Positions 8,325 through 16,634 of a DNA stretch of 64,000 bases are shown one piece after another. The notes under the pieces were generated by a model that saw nothing but the letters and a program-made list of their open reading frames with translations, did no database searches and had not been told where the DNA came from. The stretch comes from Pseudomonas sp. URMO17WK12:I2 (GTDB taxonomy: Bacteria; Pseudomonadota; Gammaproteobacteria; Pseudomonadales; Pseudomonadaceae): assembly GCF_003253735.1 (NCBI RefSeq), contig NZ_QKYW01000013.1, forward strand, positions 1 through 64,000, read 5' to 3'. Numbering within the stretch: the first letter of the stretch is position 1; every line of letters starts with the position of its first letter. The position numbers and the translations under genes were made by a program.

Positions 8325-9575
8325 ATGACGCCCACTCCTGCCGATTTGCGCCGCCCGGCCGGTGCCACCCTGGTGCTGCTGGCCTCACTGTATTGTGCCC
8401 AGGGTTTGCCGTCGGGGCTGATCGCCCATGCGCTGCCGGTGCTGCTGCGCCAGCATGGCGTGGACCTGGCCGTGATCGGGCTGCTCAAGCTGCTGGCGTT
8501 GCCCTGGCTGCTCAAGGTGCTATGGGCGCCGTGGGTGGACCGCCTGTCGTCGCGGCGTCTGGGCCATCACCGCGGCTGGATTCTCCCGCTGCAGGGCGCG
8601 GTGGTGGCGATCCTGCTGGCCCTGGCACTGCTCTCGCCGGACTCCCTTTTCGGCGCGCACCTGCCGCTGCTGCTCGGCCTGCTGGTGCTGATCAACCTGG
8701 CGGCGGCGACCCAGGACATCGCCACCGACGGCCTGACCGTGCGCCTGTTGCCCGAGCGCTGGCGCGGCTTGGGCAACGGCCTGCAGGTGGGCGGCTACAA
8801 GGTGGGCATGATCATCAGCGGCAGTGGCCTGCTGCTGGTGATCGACCGCGCTGGCTGGAACCTGTCGCTGCTGGCGCTGACCCTGCTGGTCGCCCTGATG
8901 CTGCTGCCGGTATGGCGCTTCGCCGAAACAAAACAATTGCCGCCTGCCAACGTGGCGACCGAGCCACTGGGCGTCGGTCTGTTGTGGCGCCATTACCGCG
9001 GCTTGCTGGCGTTGCCGGGCATGGGACTGTGGCTGGCCGTGGTGCTGACCTTCAAGCTTGGTGACGCCCTGGGCTCGCCGATGATCAAGCCGATGCTGGT
9101 GGATCAGGGCTGGAGCAATGCCGAACTGGGCCAGCTGACGCTGGTCAGCAGCCTGGTCGGCATCGGCGGCGCGCTGGTGGGTGGTTCGCTGTACGCGCGC
9201 CTCGGTGTGCTGCGTGCACTGCTGGCCTTCGGTGCGTTGCAGGCGCTGAGCCTTGCCGCATTGGCGCTGCTGGTCAGTCGTGGCGGCGATGCGACCCTGG
9301 TGTATGCCTTGACATTGGTCGAGCAGGCGGCCGATGGCTTGTCCACAGTCGCACTGTTCGCCGCGATGATGCGCCAGTGCCGCCCCGGCCACGAAGGTGC
9401 GGACTTCACCCTGCAGGCCTCCACGCAGATTCTGCTCGGCGGCTTCGTCGGTGCGGCCAGCGGTGTGCTGGCCAAGGCACTGGGTTATGACGGGTTGTTC
9501 CTGTGTGCCGGGGCCTTGGGGCTGGCGGCATTGCTGCTGGTGGGGCGTTACTTTCGCCGGTACGGCTGGCGGTAG
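8325..9575 (+). CDS. MFS permease, AmpG/RhtX-FptX-like
   Basis: The 416-residue protein has about twelve hydrophobic segments. The N-terminal pattern (YCAQGLPSGL, then WLLKVLWAPWVDR and RRLGHHRGWI) resembles the AmpG/acetyl-CoA transporter branch of the major facilitator superfamily, which includes siderophore importers RhtX and FptX. It sits in the inner membrane. No siderophore or peptidoglycan-recycling gene is adjacent, so the cargo is not known. It converges on the SulP gene with only 9 bp between stops. Confidence 0.8.
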   Translation: MTPTPADLRRPAGATLVLLASLYCAQGLPSGLIAHALPVLLRQHGVDLAVIGLLKLLALPWLLKVLWAPWVDRLSSRRLGHHRGWILPLQGAVVAILLALALLSPDSLFGAHLPLLLGLLVLINLAAATQDIATDGLTVRLLPERWRGLGNGLQVGGYKVGMIISGSGLLLVIDRAGWNLSLLALTLLVALMLLPVWRFAETKQLPPANVATEPLGVGLLWRHYRGLLALPGMGLWLAVVLTFKLGDALGSPMIKPMLVDQGWSNAELGQLTLVSSLVGIGGALVGGSLYARLGVLRALLAFGALQALSLAALALLVSRGGDATLVYALTLVEQAADGLSTVALFAAMMRQCRPGHEGADFTLQASTQILLGGFVGAASGVLAKALGYDGLFLCAGALGLAALLLVGRYFRRYGWR

Positions 9576-9584
9576 CCCGGCGGC

Positions 9585-11150
9585 TCATTCCTCGAACTGC
9601 ACCGGGCAGGTAGGGCCTTCGAGCTTCTGGATTTCCTCGACCACGTGGGGGCGGGCGTGGCGCAGCACCAGCTGGCGGTTCTGCGCCTGCAGGCGGCGCG
9701 CCTCCAGGTGGAGCATTTCCACGCCGGCGTAATCGATGAAGTTGATGTGCCGGGCGTCGACCACTACCCGCTCACCATGGCTGAGCTGCAGGATCTGCTG
9801 CACATAATGGCAGGCGCCAAAGAAGATCGAGCCTTCCAGGCGCAGCAGCTCGTCGTCGCCGTCGCGGGTGTATTTGAAGCGCGGCTGCGAGGTGCGCTTG
9901 AGGTAGAAGAACAGCGAGGCCAGCACGCCGGCGTAGATCGCTGTTTGCAACTCCAGTACCAGGGTGGCGAGCAGGGTCAGCAGCATCACCACGAACTCTG
10001 CGCGGCTGACCCGCAGCAGCGCGCGCACGCCTTCGACGTCCACCAACCCCCAACAGATCAGCAGGATCGCCGCGCCCATGCTGGGCAGGGCGATATGGGC
10101 GATCAATGGCGCGCAGAACAGCGCAAACGCCGCCACCAGCAGCGCCGAGAACACCCCGGCCATGGGCGAGGTGGCGCCGCTCTGCAGGTTCAGCGCCGAG
10201 CGGGTGAAGGAGCCGGCCGACAGCGAGCCGGAGAACCACGGGCCGACCAGGTTGGACAAGCCTTGGGCGCGCACCTCCTGGTTGGCATCCAGCAGTTGTT
10301 GGGAGCGGGCGGCCAGGGAGCGGGCGATGGACAGGCTGGTGACCAGCCCGAGCATGCCGCAGGCAATGGCAGCGGGCAGCAGTTCGAGCAGGCTGTTGAC
10401 CTCGAAGTGCAGCAGGGTGAAGGGCGGCAGCGAGCCCTCGAAGGCATCGACCAGGCGAATGCCCGCGAAGAAACCGGGCAGGGCGGCGACCAGCAGGCTG
10501 CCTGCAATCACCCCGATCAACAACGCCGGCAGGCGCGGCCACAGGCGCCTGCACAGCAGGCTGGCCGCCAGGGTGAAGGCCGCCACCAGCAGGGCGTGCC
10601 AGTCGGCCTGGTGCAGGTGCTGGCCGAGTTCGAGCAGGGTCGCTACGGCGGTGCGCTGGCTGTCCAGCTCCAGGCCCAGCAGGTTGGGCAACTGGCCAAG
10701 GGCGATCACCAGCGCCGCGCCCAGGGTGAAACCGAGAATCACCGACGGTGATACGAAGTTGACCAGGTTGCCGAAGCGCAGCAGCCCGAGCAGCCACTGG
10801 AACAGCCCGGCGAGAAAGGTCAGCACCAGCACCAGGGCGACGAATTCCTCGCTGCCCGGGCGGGCCATGGGGCTGACGCTGGTGAACAGGACGATGGAAA
10901 TCGCCGCCGTCGGGCCGCCAATCAGGTGCCACGACGAGCCCCAGAGGCAGGCGATGATCACCGGCACGATGGCCGCATACAGCCCGTACTCGGCCGGCAG
11001 CCCGGCGATCAGCGCGTAGGCGATCGATTGCGGCAGGGCGAGGATGGCGCCGCTCAGCCCGACCAGCAAGTCCGTGCCCAGGCTGCGCCGGGTGACGGTC
11101 GGCCACCAGAGCAGAAAGGGTAACAGGCTGTATCGGCTGGGTAGACGCAT
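9585..11150 (-). CDS. SulP-family anion transporter with STAS domain
   Basis: The 521-residue product has about ten to twelve membrane segments in its first 390 residues with SulP hallmarks (GLSGAILALPQSIAYALIAGLPAEYGLY close to the N-terminus), followed by a cytoplasmic STAS domain from about residue 420 (GERVVVDARHINFIDYAGVEML). SulP proteins carry sulfate, bicarbonate or dicarboxylates; the substrate here is open. I chose the ATG at 11150; a TTG at 11183 would add eleven residues with no better ribosome site. STAS domains in this family regulate transport and have no catalytic role. Confidence 0.88.
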   Translation of the reverse strand: MRLPSRYSLLPFLLWWPTVTRRSLGTDLLVGLSGAILALPQSIAYALIAGLPAEYGLYAAIVPVIIACLWGSSWHLIGGPTAAISIVLFTSVSPMARPGSEEFVALVLVLTFLAGLFQWLLGLLRFGNLVNFVSPSVILGFTLGAALVIALGQLPNLLGLELDSQRTAVATLLELGQHLHQADWHALLVAAFTLAASLLCRRLWPRLPALLIGVIAGSLLVAALPGFFAGIRLVDAFEGSLPPFTLLHFEVNSLLELLPAAIACGMLGLVTSLSIARSLAARSQQLLDANQEVRAQGLSNLVGPWFSGSLSAGSFTRSALNLQSGATSPMAGVFSALLVAAFALFCAPLIAHIALPSMGAAILLICWGLVDVEGVRALLRVSRAEFVVMLLTLLATLVLELQTAIYAGVLASLFFYLKRTSQPRFKYTRDGDDELLRLEGSIFFGACHYVQQILQLSHGERVVVDARHINFIDYAGVEMLHLEARRLQAQNRQLVLRHARPHVVEEIQKLEGPTCPVQFEE

Positions 11151-11244
11151 GCGGTCGCTCAGTGGCGGGTGATCAGGTGGCAAGCAGGGTAGCAGAGGTG
11201 TTGGTGATTATTTCCTGGCAGTGCTCGGGCGTGATAGCTGTATG

Positions 11245-11352
11245 GAGCGGGCATCGATTGTGTCTGTGGGAACGGGCCATGCCCGTGATTTCGCGCGCAT
11301 GGCGCGCTCCCACAATGTTTGCTCCGCCCCACAATCCGATCGCTGCAGCCAG
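11245..11352. repeat. REP-containing direct repeat, copy 1
   Basis: The unit starts GAGCGGGCATCGAT and ends GATCGCTGCAGCCAG. It holds an inverted REP pair at 11265-11314 (TGTGGGAACGGGCCATGCCCG against GCGCGCATGGCGCGCTCCCACA). The second copy lies exactly 198 bp further on. Confidence 0.85.
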
Positions 11353-11354
11353 TT

Positions 11355-11418
11355 TGTAGGATGGGTGGAACCCATCAATGGCCGATGGGTGCACCTATGC
11401 AGCCCAACCCATCCTGCA
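11355..11418. repeat. Second repeat family hairpin
   Basis: GTAGGATGGGTGGAACCCAT and a right-hand AGCCCAACCCATCCTGC form an imperfect long hairpin. Similar GTAGGATGGGT...ACCCATCC elements are widespread in Pseudomonas intergenic regions. It separates the two 108-bp direct repeats. Confidence 0.65.
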
Positions 11419-11442
11419 AACTGCATGGCTTTGCAAGTGTGA

Positions 11443-11550
11443 GAGCGGGCATCGATCGTGTCTGTGGGAACGGGCCATGCCCGTGATTTCGCGCGCATGG
11501 CGCGCTCCCACGATGGTTGCCCGCCCCACAATCCGATCGCTGCAACCAGC
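11443..11550. repeat. REP-containing direct repeat, copy 2
   Basis: This near-identical copy of 11245-11352 has its REP pair at 11463-11512. Its right end lies 1-2 bp from the stop codon of the choline-binding protein gene, so it forms the 3' end of that transcript and may stabilise or terminate it. Confidence 0.85.
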
Positions 11551-11551
11551 T

Positions 11552-12481
11552 CTACAACTTGGCCTTCACCGCCGCCAGCGCATCGCCGCCCTCACGGGTG
11601 GTGACGCCCTTGAGCCAGCCGTCGATCACCTCGGGGTTGGCCTTGAGCCAGTCTTTCACGGCCTGGTCGTTGCTGGCCTGTTTGCTCAGCACCTTGTCCA
11701 TGATGGCGTTCTCCATGTCCTGGGTGAACTTCAGGTTGCTCAGCAGTTTGCCAACGTTCGGGCACTGCGCCGCGTAGCCCTTGCGGGCCAGGGTATTCAC
11801 GCTGCCGCTGTCGCCAAAGTACTTCTCGCCACCCTTGAGGTACTTCATGTCGTACTGCACGTTCATCGGGTGCGGCGTCCAGCCGAGGAAGGCGACGAAT
11901 TCGTCGCGCTTCACTGCCCGACCGACCTGCACCAGCATGGCCTGCTCGCTGGACTCGACCAGTTTCCAGTCCTTCAGACCGAACTCGTTGGCGGCGATGA
12001 TTTCCTTGATCGACTCGTTGGCCGGCGCGCCGGAGGCGATGCCGTAGATCTTGCGGCCGAACTTGTCGGCGTGTTTTTCCAGGTCGGCGAAGGTCTTCAC
12101 GCCAGCGTCATAGGCGTAGGTCGGCACGGCCAGGGTGTATTCGGTGCCGCTGAGGTTTTCCGCGACCTTGTCGACCACGCCGGTGGCGACGAACTTGTCG
12201 TAGTTGGCCTGCTGCGCCGGCATCCAGTTGCCGAGGAACACGTCGACCTGACCTTTCTGCAGGCCGGCGAAGATGATCGGCACGCCCAGGGTCTGGGTCT
12301 TCACCTCATAGCCCAGGCCATCGAGCACCAGGCTGGCGATGCCGTTGGTCACGGCGATGTCGCTCCAGCCTGGATCACCGAGTGTGACGGTGGCGCAGCT
12401 GGCGTCTTCGGCGTGGGCCTGGCTGGCCAGGGTGGCGGCCAGGAGCAGGCTGCCCGCGACGGCTTTCTTGAATGTGTTCAT
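11552..12481 (-). CDS. choX: Choline/betaine ABC transporter substrate-binding protein
   Basis: The 309-residue product has a Sec signal peptide (cleavage after AHA, about residue 24) and an OpuAC-type periplasmic binding domain (CATVTLGDPGWSDIAVTNGIAS, then VFLGNWMPAQ). The LGNWMP segment carries a conserved aromatic/polar binding-pocket pattern of the ChoX/BetX group. It would deliver choline or a choline ester to an ABC importer; the permease and ATPase are not in the window. It lies 96 bp downstream of betC on the same strand, which points to uptake of choline or choline sulfate. The symbol is by analogy. Confidence 0.85.
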   Translation of the reverse strand: MNTFKKAVAGSLLLAATLASQAHAEDASCATVTLGDPGWSDIAVTNGIASLVLDGLGYEVKTQTLGVPIIFAGLQKGQVDVFLGNWMPAQQANYDKFVATGVVDKVAENLSGTEYTLAVPTYAYDAGVKTFADLEKHADKFGRKIYGIASGAPANESIKEIIAANEFGLKDWKLVESSEQAMLVQVGRAVKRDEFVAFLGWTPHPMNVQYDMKYLKGGEKYFGDSGSVNTLARKGYAAQCPNVGKLLSNLKFTQDMENAIMDKVLSKQASNDQAVKDWLKANPEVIDGWLKGVTTREGGDALAAVKAKL

Positions 12482-12577
12482 GCCTATTCCTTATGTTGGT
12501 TTTCTGTTGGGCAGGTCATGCGACGCAAGCGAGCGCGCCAGGTTCCCGCTTTCTGGCGGGTCACCCGGCGTGCGACG

Positions 12578-14086
12578 TCACGGTTGGGGGAAGCGGGCGC
12601 GGCGCTCCAGGTCATCGAGGTCGATGTGGTTGCGCATGTATTGCTCGCTGGCATCGACCATCGGTTGGTGATCCCAGCTCTTCAGTTTGCCCTGGGTCAA
12701 CGCCTCGGCGACCAGGCGGCGCCGGCGCTGGCTGGCCAACGTGGCCTGGTGGATGGCGGTCATGTCCCAGCGGCTGCGCGCCTCGGCGAGAAACGCCTCG
12801 AGCTGCTCGCGATGATCGGGCGAGGTGGCGAGGTTTTCGCGCTCTTGCGGATCGTTGGCGACGTTGAACAGCAGCAATGGGTCTTCCTCGCTGTAGACGA
12901 ATTTCCACTCGCCACGGCGAATCATCATCAGCGGGCTGGTGGTGCCTTCGGCCATGTATTCGCCGAGCACTTCATCATGGCCGCCGTTACCCTGCAGGTG
13001 CGGCAGCAGTGAGCGGCCATCGAGCGCCAGGCCCGGCTCGACCTGGCCGCCGGCCAGCTCCACCAGGGTCGGCAGCAGGTCGACGGTGGATACCGACTGG
13101 CTGACCCGATGCGCCGCGAAACGTGCCGGGGCATGGACCAGCAGCGGTACCCGGGCGGCCATCTCGAACCAGTGCATCTTGTACCAGAGGCCACGCTCGC
13201 CAAGCATGTCGCCATGGTCGCCGGAGAACACGATGATGGTGTCGTCCGCCAGCTTGCAGTCCTTGAGGGTCTTGAGCAGCTTGCCGATGTTGTCGTCGAT
13301 GTAGCTGCAGGCACCGAAGTAGGCGCGCCGCGCGTCGCGGATCTTGTTTTCCGGCAGCGGCTTGTCCCACAGGTCGATGACCTTGAGCAGGCGCTGGGAA
13401 TGCGGATCCTGCTCGGCCTGGTCGATCACCTGGCGGGGCAGCGGAATGTCGTCATCGCTGTAGCGATTCCAGTATTCCTCGGGGATGGTGTAGGGGTCGT
13501 GGGGGTGGGTCATCGACACGGTCAGGCAGAACGGCTGGTCGGGCGTCACCCGCACGTGGTCGTAGAGGTACTGCTGGGCCTTGAACACCACTTCCTCGTC
13601 GAAGTCGAGCTGGTTGGTGCGCACGCACGGGCCGGCCTGCAGCACCGAGGACATGTTGTGGTACCAGCTGGCGCGTACGTCGGGCTCGTCCCAGTTCACC
13701 GCCCAGCCGTAGTCGGCGGGGTAGATGTCGCTGGTCAGGCGTTCTTCGTAGCCGTGCAGCTGGTCGGGGCCGCAGAAGTGCATCTTGCCGGACAGCGCGG
13801 TGCGGTAGCCGAGGCGGCGCAGGTAGTGGGCGTAGGTGGGCACGTCGGCGGGGAAGTCGGCAGCGTTGTCGTAGGCGCCGATCTGGCTGGGCAACTGGCC
13901 GCTGACCAGGGTGAAGCGCGATGGCGCACACAGTGGGCTGTTGCAGTAGGCGGAGTCGAACAGCACGCCCTCGGCGGCCAGGCGCTGCAGGTTCGGCACC
14001 TTGATCGGGGAGTTGGCATCGTGCAGCGGCAGCAGCGGTGCGGCCATCTGGTCGGCCATGATGAAGAGGATGTTGGGGCGTTTCAT
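12578..14086 (-). CDS. betC: Choline-sulfatase
   Basis: The 502-residue product hydrolyses choline-O-sulfate to choline and sulfate. It shows the type I sulfatase signature with the formylglycine cysteine C53 in LCAPSR, the metal ligand D12 (MADQ), HPHDPY and the SGDHGDMLGERGLW region. Choline-sulfatases are usually about 500 residues. The ATG at 14086 is preferred because GGAATA sits 8 bp upstream; an ATG at 14101 would add five residues. The choX-like gene follows and a LysR gene is divergent, the standard betC regulatory pair. The product feeds choline oxidation to glycine betaine. Confidence 0.93.
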   Translation of the reverse strand: MKRPNILFIMADQMAAPLLPLHDANSPIKVPNLQRLAAEGVLFDSAYCNSPLCAPSRFTLVSGQLPSQIGAYDNAADFPADVPTYAHYLRRLGYRTALSGKMHFCGPDQLHGYEERLTSDIYPADYGWAVNWDEPDVRASWYHNMSSVLQAGPCVRTNQLDFDEEVVFKAQQYLYDHVRVTPDQPFCLTVSMTHPHDPYTIPEEYWNRYSDDDIPLPRQVIDQAEQDPHSQRLLKVIDLWDKPLPENKIRDARRAYFGACSYIDDNIGKLLKTLKDCKLADDTIIVFSGDHGDMLGERGLWYKMHWFEMAARVPLLVHAPARFAAHRVSQSVSTVDLLPTLVELAGGQVEPGLALDGRSLLPHLQGNGGHDEVLGEYMAEGTTSPLMMIRRGEWKFVYSEEDPLLLFNVANDPQERENLATSPDHREQLEAFLAEARSRWDMTAIHQATLASQRRRRLVAEALTQGKLKSWDHQPMVDASEQYMRNHIDLDDLERRARFPQP

Positions 14087-14120
14087 GGCGGCGTATTCCA
14101 TATCGTTGTTTTATGCGAAA

Positions 14121-14139
14121 TTGATCATCCGATGATCAA
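14121..14139. promoter_or_regulatory. Palindromic LysR-type operator in the betC/regulator interval
   Basis: TTGATCATCCGATGATCAA is a perfect 9-bp inverted repeat with one central base and includes T-N11-A symmetry. It lies 35 bp upstream of betC and 58 bp upstream of the divergent LysR gene, the usual place for a shared LysR operator. Confidence 0.65.
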
Positions 14140-14196
14140 GGCTAGAAGAACAGGGGTAAACCCGGATGCAGCACATGGCTCGGATAAGTAGTGCTT

Positions 14197-15150
14197 ATGT
14201 TTGATGCGCTCGAGGGTATCTCACTGGACACCCTGCGGGTGTTCGAGTCGGCGGCGCGCCACCTGAGCTTTACCGCCGCAGCGGCCGAGCTCGGCAGCAC
14301 CCAGCCGGCAGTCAGCCAGCAGATCAAGCGGTTGGAGGCGCAATTGGCGACCCGCCTGTTCGACCGCGTGTATCGCGGAATCGTGCTGACCGATGCCGGC
14401 GAGACGTTGCTGTGGCCCGTGCAGGAGGGCCTGGCGGCCATGGACGCCGGGTTGGCGACGGTCGCCGGCCGCCAGCAGCACGAGGTACTGCAGGTGGCCA
14501 CCGACTTTGCCTTTGCCGCCTACTGGCTGATGCCGCGCCTGCAGCGTTTTCACCAGCAGTACCCGGACGTCGATGTCAGCCTGATCACCAGTGAGCGCGA
14601 CCTGGCCAGCCTGCCCGCGGAAATCGACGTGGCCATCTCCTTCGGTGACGGGCGTTTCAAGCATGGCGAGCAGCACCTGCTGTTCAGCGAGGAGGTGTTC
14701 CCCGTGTGCAGTCCGCTTCTGCTCAAGGGCCTCGACGCCTCGCCCGGCGAATTGCTGGCGCAGCTGCCCTTGCTGCACCTGCGCCCGGAAAGCCGCTCGC
14801 GCTGGTTCGACTGGGGCGGCCTGTTCCGCACCCTGGGTATCGCCGAAATGCCCAGCCCCGGCAGCCTGCGCTTCGACAACTACACGCTGCTGATCCAGGC
14901 CGCCATCGCCGGGCGCGGGGTGGCCATCGGCTGGCGGCACCTGGTCGACGAACTGATCGACCAGGGCCTGCTGGTACGTATCGACTCGCGTTCGGCCACT
15001 TCGCGCCTCGGCTATTACGTGGTGCTGCCGACGCGCAAACGACGCATCCGCCTGGTGGAGCATTTCGTCGCCTGGCTGCAGGATGAGCTGCAGCGCGAAC
15101 CACTGCCAGAGCGGCCGGACGGTATCGATCCAACAGGACTTGCCCTATGA
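14197..15150 (+). CDS. LysR-family regulator of choline sulfate use
   Basis: The 317-residue product has an N-terminal LysR HTH (LDTLRVFESAARHLSFTAAAAELGSTQPAVSQQIKRLE) and a C-terminal periplasmic-binding-like effector domain. It is divergent from betC, which is where the choline-sulfate-responsive regulator is found in related bacteria. The ATG at 14197 follows GGATAAG; a GTG at 14191 is an alternative. Its 3' end overlaps the next gene by 4 nt (ATGA), so both are likely translated from one message. Confidence 0.88.
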   Translation: MFDALEGISLDTLRVFESAARHLSFTAAAAELGSTQPAVSQQIKRLEAQLATRLFDRVYRGIVLTDAGETLLWPVQEGLAAMDAGLATVAGRQQHEVLQVATDFAFAAYWLMPRLQRFHQQYPDVDVSLITSERDLASLPAEIDVAISFGDGRFKHGEQHLLFSEEVFPVCSPLLLKGLDASPGELLAQLPLLHLRPESRSRWFDWGGLFRTLGIAEMPSPGSLRFDNYTLLIQAAIAGRGVAIGWRHLVDELIDQGLLVRIDSRSATSRLGYYVVLPTRKRRIRLVEHFVAWLQDELQREPLPERPDGIDPTGLAL

Positions 15151-15506
15151 GTGAAACCCGAATCCGCGGTTACCACGCCCATGTGTATTTCGACGCCGGC
15201 AGCCTGGCCCAGGCCCGCGCGCTGTGCGCGGCTGCCGCTGAACGCTTCGCGCTGAAGATGGGGCGCATGCACGAGAAGAAGGTTGGCCCGCACCCGCAGT
15301 GGAGCTGCCAGCTGGCCATGCGCGCCGAGTTGTTCGGCGAAGTGATTCCCTGGCTGATGCTCAACCGCGGCGAGCTGGTGGTGCTGGTTCACCCGATCAC
15401 CGGCAACGACCTGATCGACCACCGCGACCACGCCTTCTGGCTGGGCGCGCCTCAGCCGCTGGATCTGTCGGTGCTGGCAGGCGGGCCACTCACCTTCGAG
15501 CTCTGA
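15147..15506 (+). CDS. DOPA 4,5-dioxygenase-like protein
   Basis: The 119-residue protein shows the small DOPA-dioxygenase-like family pattern: GYHAHVYFD near the N-terminus, HEKKVGPHPQWSCQ in the middle, VLVHPITGND and HRDHAFWLG near the end. The histidines are the presumed metal ligands. In plants and fungi this fold cleaves DOPA extradiol; the bacterial function is not settled. It is translationally coupled to the LysR gene upstream but I see no aromatic catabolism genes around it. Confidence 0.8.
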   Translation: MSETRIRGYHAHVYFDAGSLAQARALCAAAAERFALKMGRMHEKKVGPHPQWSCQLAMRAELFGEVIPWLMLNRGELVVLVHPITGNDLIDHRDHAFWLGAPQPLDLSVLAGGPLTFEL

Positions 15507-15560
15507 CGCGCGAAGCAAGGCAAGGTATGATCCGCGGCTGATTTTTCGAGAGCCCGCGCC

Positions 15561-16424
15561 ATGCCTTACCTGCTCGCCGTCACCGTCCTCTGGGCGTTTT
15601 CCTTCAGCCTGATCGGCGAATACCTGGCGGGCAAGGTGGACAGCGACTTCGCGGTGCTGGCGCGCGTGGCGGTAGCGGCCCTGGTGTTCCTGCCGTTCAC
15701 CCTGTGGCGCGGCCTGCCGCGGCGGTTGCTGGCCGGCTTCTGGCTGGCCGGGGCGCTGCAGTTCGGCGTCACCTACCTGTGCCTGTACCGCAGCTTCCAG
15801 GTGCTGACGGTGCCCGAGGTGCTGCTGTTCACCGTACTCACGCCGATCTACGTGACCTTGCTCGACGACGCCCTGGCGCGGCGCTTCAGCCCCTGGGCGC
15901 TGGTCGCCGCGCTGGTGGCGGTTGGCGGCGGCGTGGTGATCCGCTTCGAGCGCCTGGAAGGTGAGTACCTGATCGGCTTCCTGTTGCTGCAACTGGCCAA
16001 CCTGACCTTCGCCGCGGGCCAGGTGCTGTGCCGCCAGTTGCTCCTGCGCTACCCGACCGAGCAACCGCTGCACCGCTTCTTCGGGCACTTCTTCCTGGGT
16101 GCGATGGTGCTGGTGCTGCCGTCGTTCCTGCTGTTCGGCAACCCGGACAAGCTGCCGGGCACTGCGCTGCAATGGGGCATCCTGCTGTGGATGGGCCTGT
16201 TCGCCACGGCGCTGGGGCTGTTCTGGTGGGTCAAGGGCAGTGTGAAGGTGGATGCCGGCACCCTGGCGGTGATGAACGAGTTGCACGTGCCGGCCGGCTT
16301 GGTGGTGAACCTGCTGATCTGGAACCGCGATGCCGACCTGCCACGTCTGGCGTTGGGCGGGGCGATCATCCTTGCCTCGCTGTGGCTCAATCGCCTCGGT
16401 CGGCGGCGCCTGGCGACGGCCTGA
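15561..16424 (+). CDS. DMT (EamA) family transporter
   Basis: The 287-residue protein has about ten membrane segments in two EamA repeats and an inner-membrane location. It begins with FSLIGEYLAGKVDSDFAVLARVAVAALVFLP, typical of YnfM/CarJ-type drug/metabolite exporters, and a C-terminal LWLNRLGRRR tail. Substrate unknown. It is about 50 bp past the dioxygenase-like gene and may continue that transcript. Confidence 0.85.
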   Translation: MPYLLAVTVLWAFSFSLIGEYLAGKVDSDFAVLARVAVAALVFLPFTLWRGLPRRLLAGFWLAGALQFGVTYLCLYRSFQVLTVPEVLLFTVLTPIYVTLLDDALARRFSPWALVAALVAVGGGVVIRFERLEGEYLIGFLLLQLANLTFAAGQVLCRQLLLRYPTEQPLHRFFGHFFLGAMVLVLPSFLLFGNPDKLPGTALQWGILLWMGLFATALGLFWWVKGSVKVDAGTLAVMNELHVPAGLVVNLLIWNRDADLPRLALGGAIILASLWLNRLGRRRLATA

Positions 16425-16478
16425 TCCATTTATCGGACAATAGGAACCTGCCTTGACGGGTGCTAACATCGCACCTTC

Positions 16479-16494
16479 AATTGCGAATGCAATT
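16479..16494. promoter_or_regulatory. AT-rich palindrome upstream of pbpG
   Basis: AATTGC (16479-16484) and GCAATT (16489-16494) pair across GAAT. The site is 141 bp upstream of the pbpG start and is AT-rich against a GC-rich background. It could be an operator; I cannot name the regulator. Confidence 0.35.
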
Positions 16495-16634
16495 AGCTGT
16501 TTTTCAAACCCTATTGCTAGGGCTCTATAAAAGTTACCGAGCAAGGTCTGCGAGGCGCTTTTATCGAGGCCCAAGGGTCATGGACGAAGTTCCTTCACCG
16601 GCATGGAGCGCCTTTTCCAGTCATCTCTTGCCTT

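Larger units (their letters stand above)
11151..11551. other. Intergenic region filled with repeats, no gene seen
   Basis: This 400-bp interval between two minus-strand genes contains two copies of a roughly 108-bp direct repeat (11245-11352 and 11443-11550), each carrying a REP-type palindrome, and between them a hairpin built on GGATGGGT/ACCCATCC (about 11358-11414). I see no credible coding region. Confidence 0.75.

Noticed and set aside
9772..11106. A 444-codon frame on the same strand as the SulP gene
   Set aside because: Alternative frame rich in R, P, A and G inside a clear SulP gene; the SulP frame has membrane segments and STAS motifs.
15015..16574. A 519-codon minus-strand frame over the dioxygenase-like and DMT genes
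   Set aside because: Q/H/R-rich antisense frame with no family pattern; both plus-strand genes are convincing.
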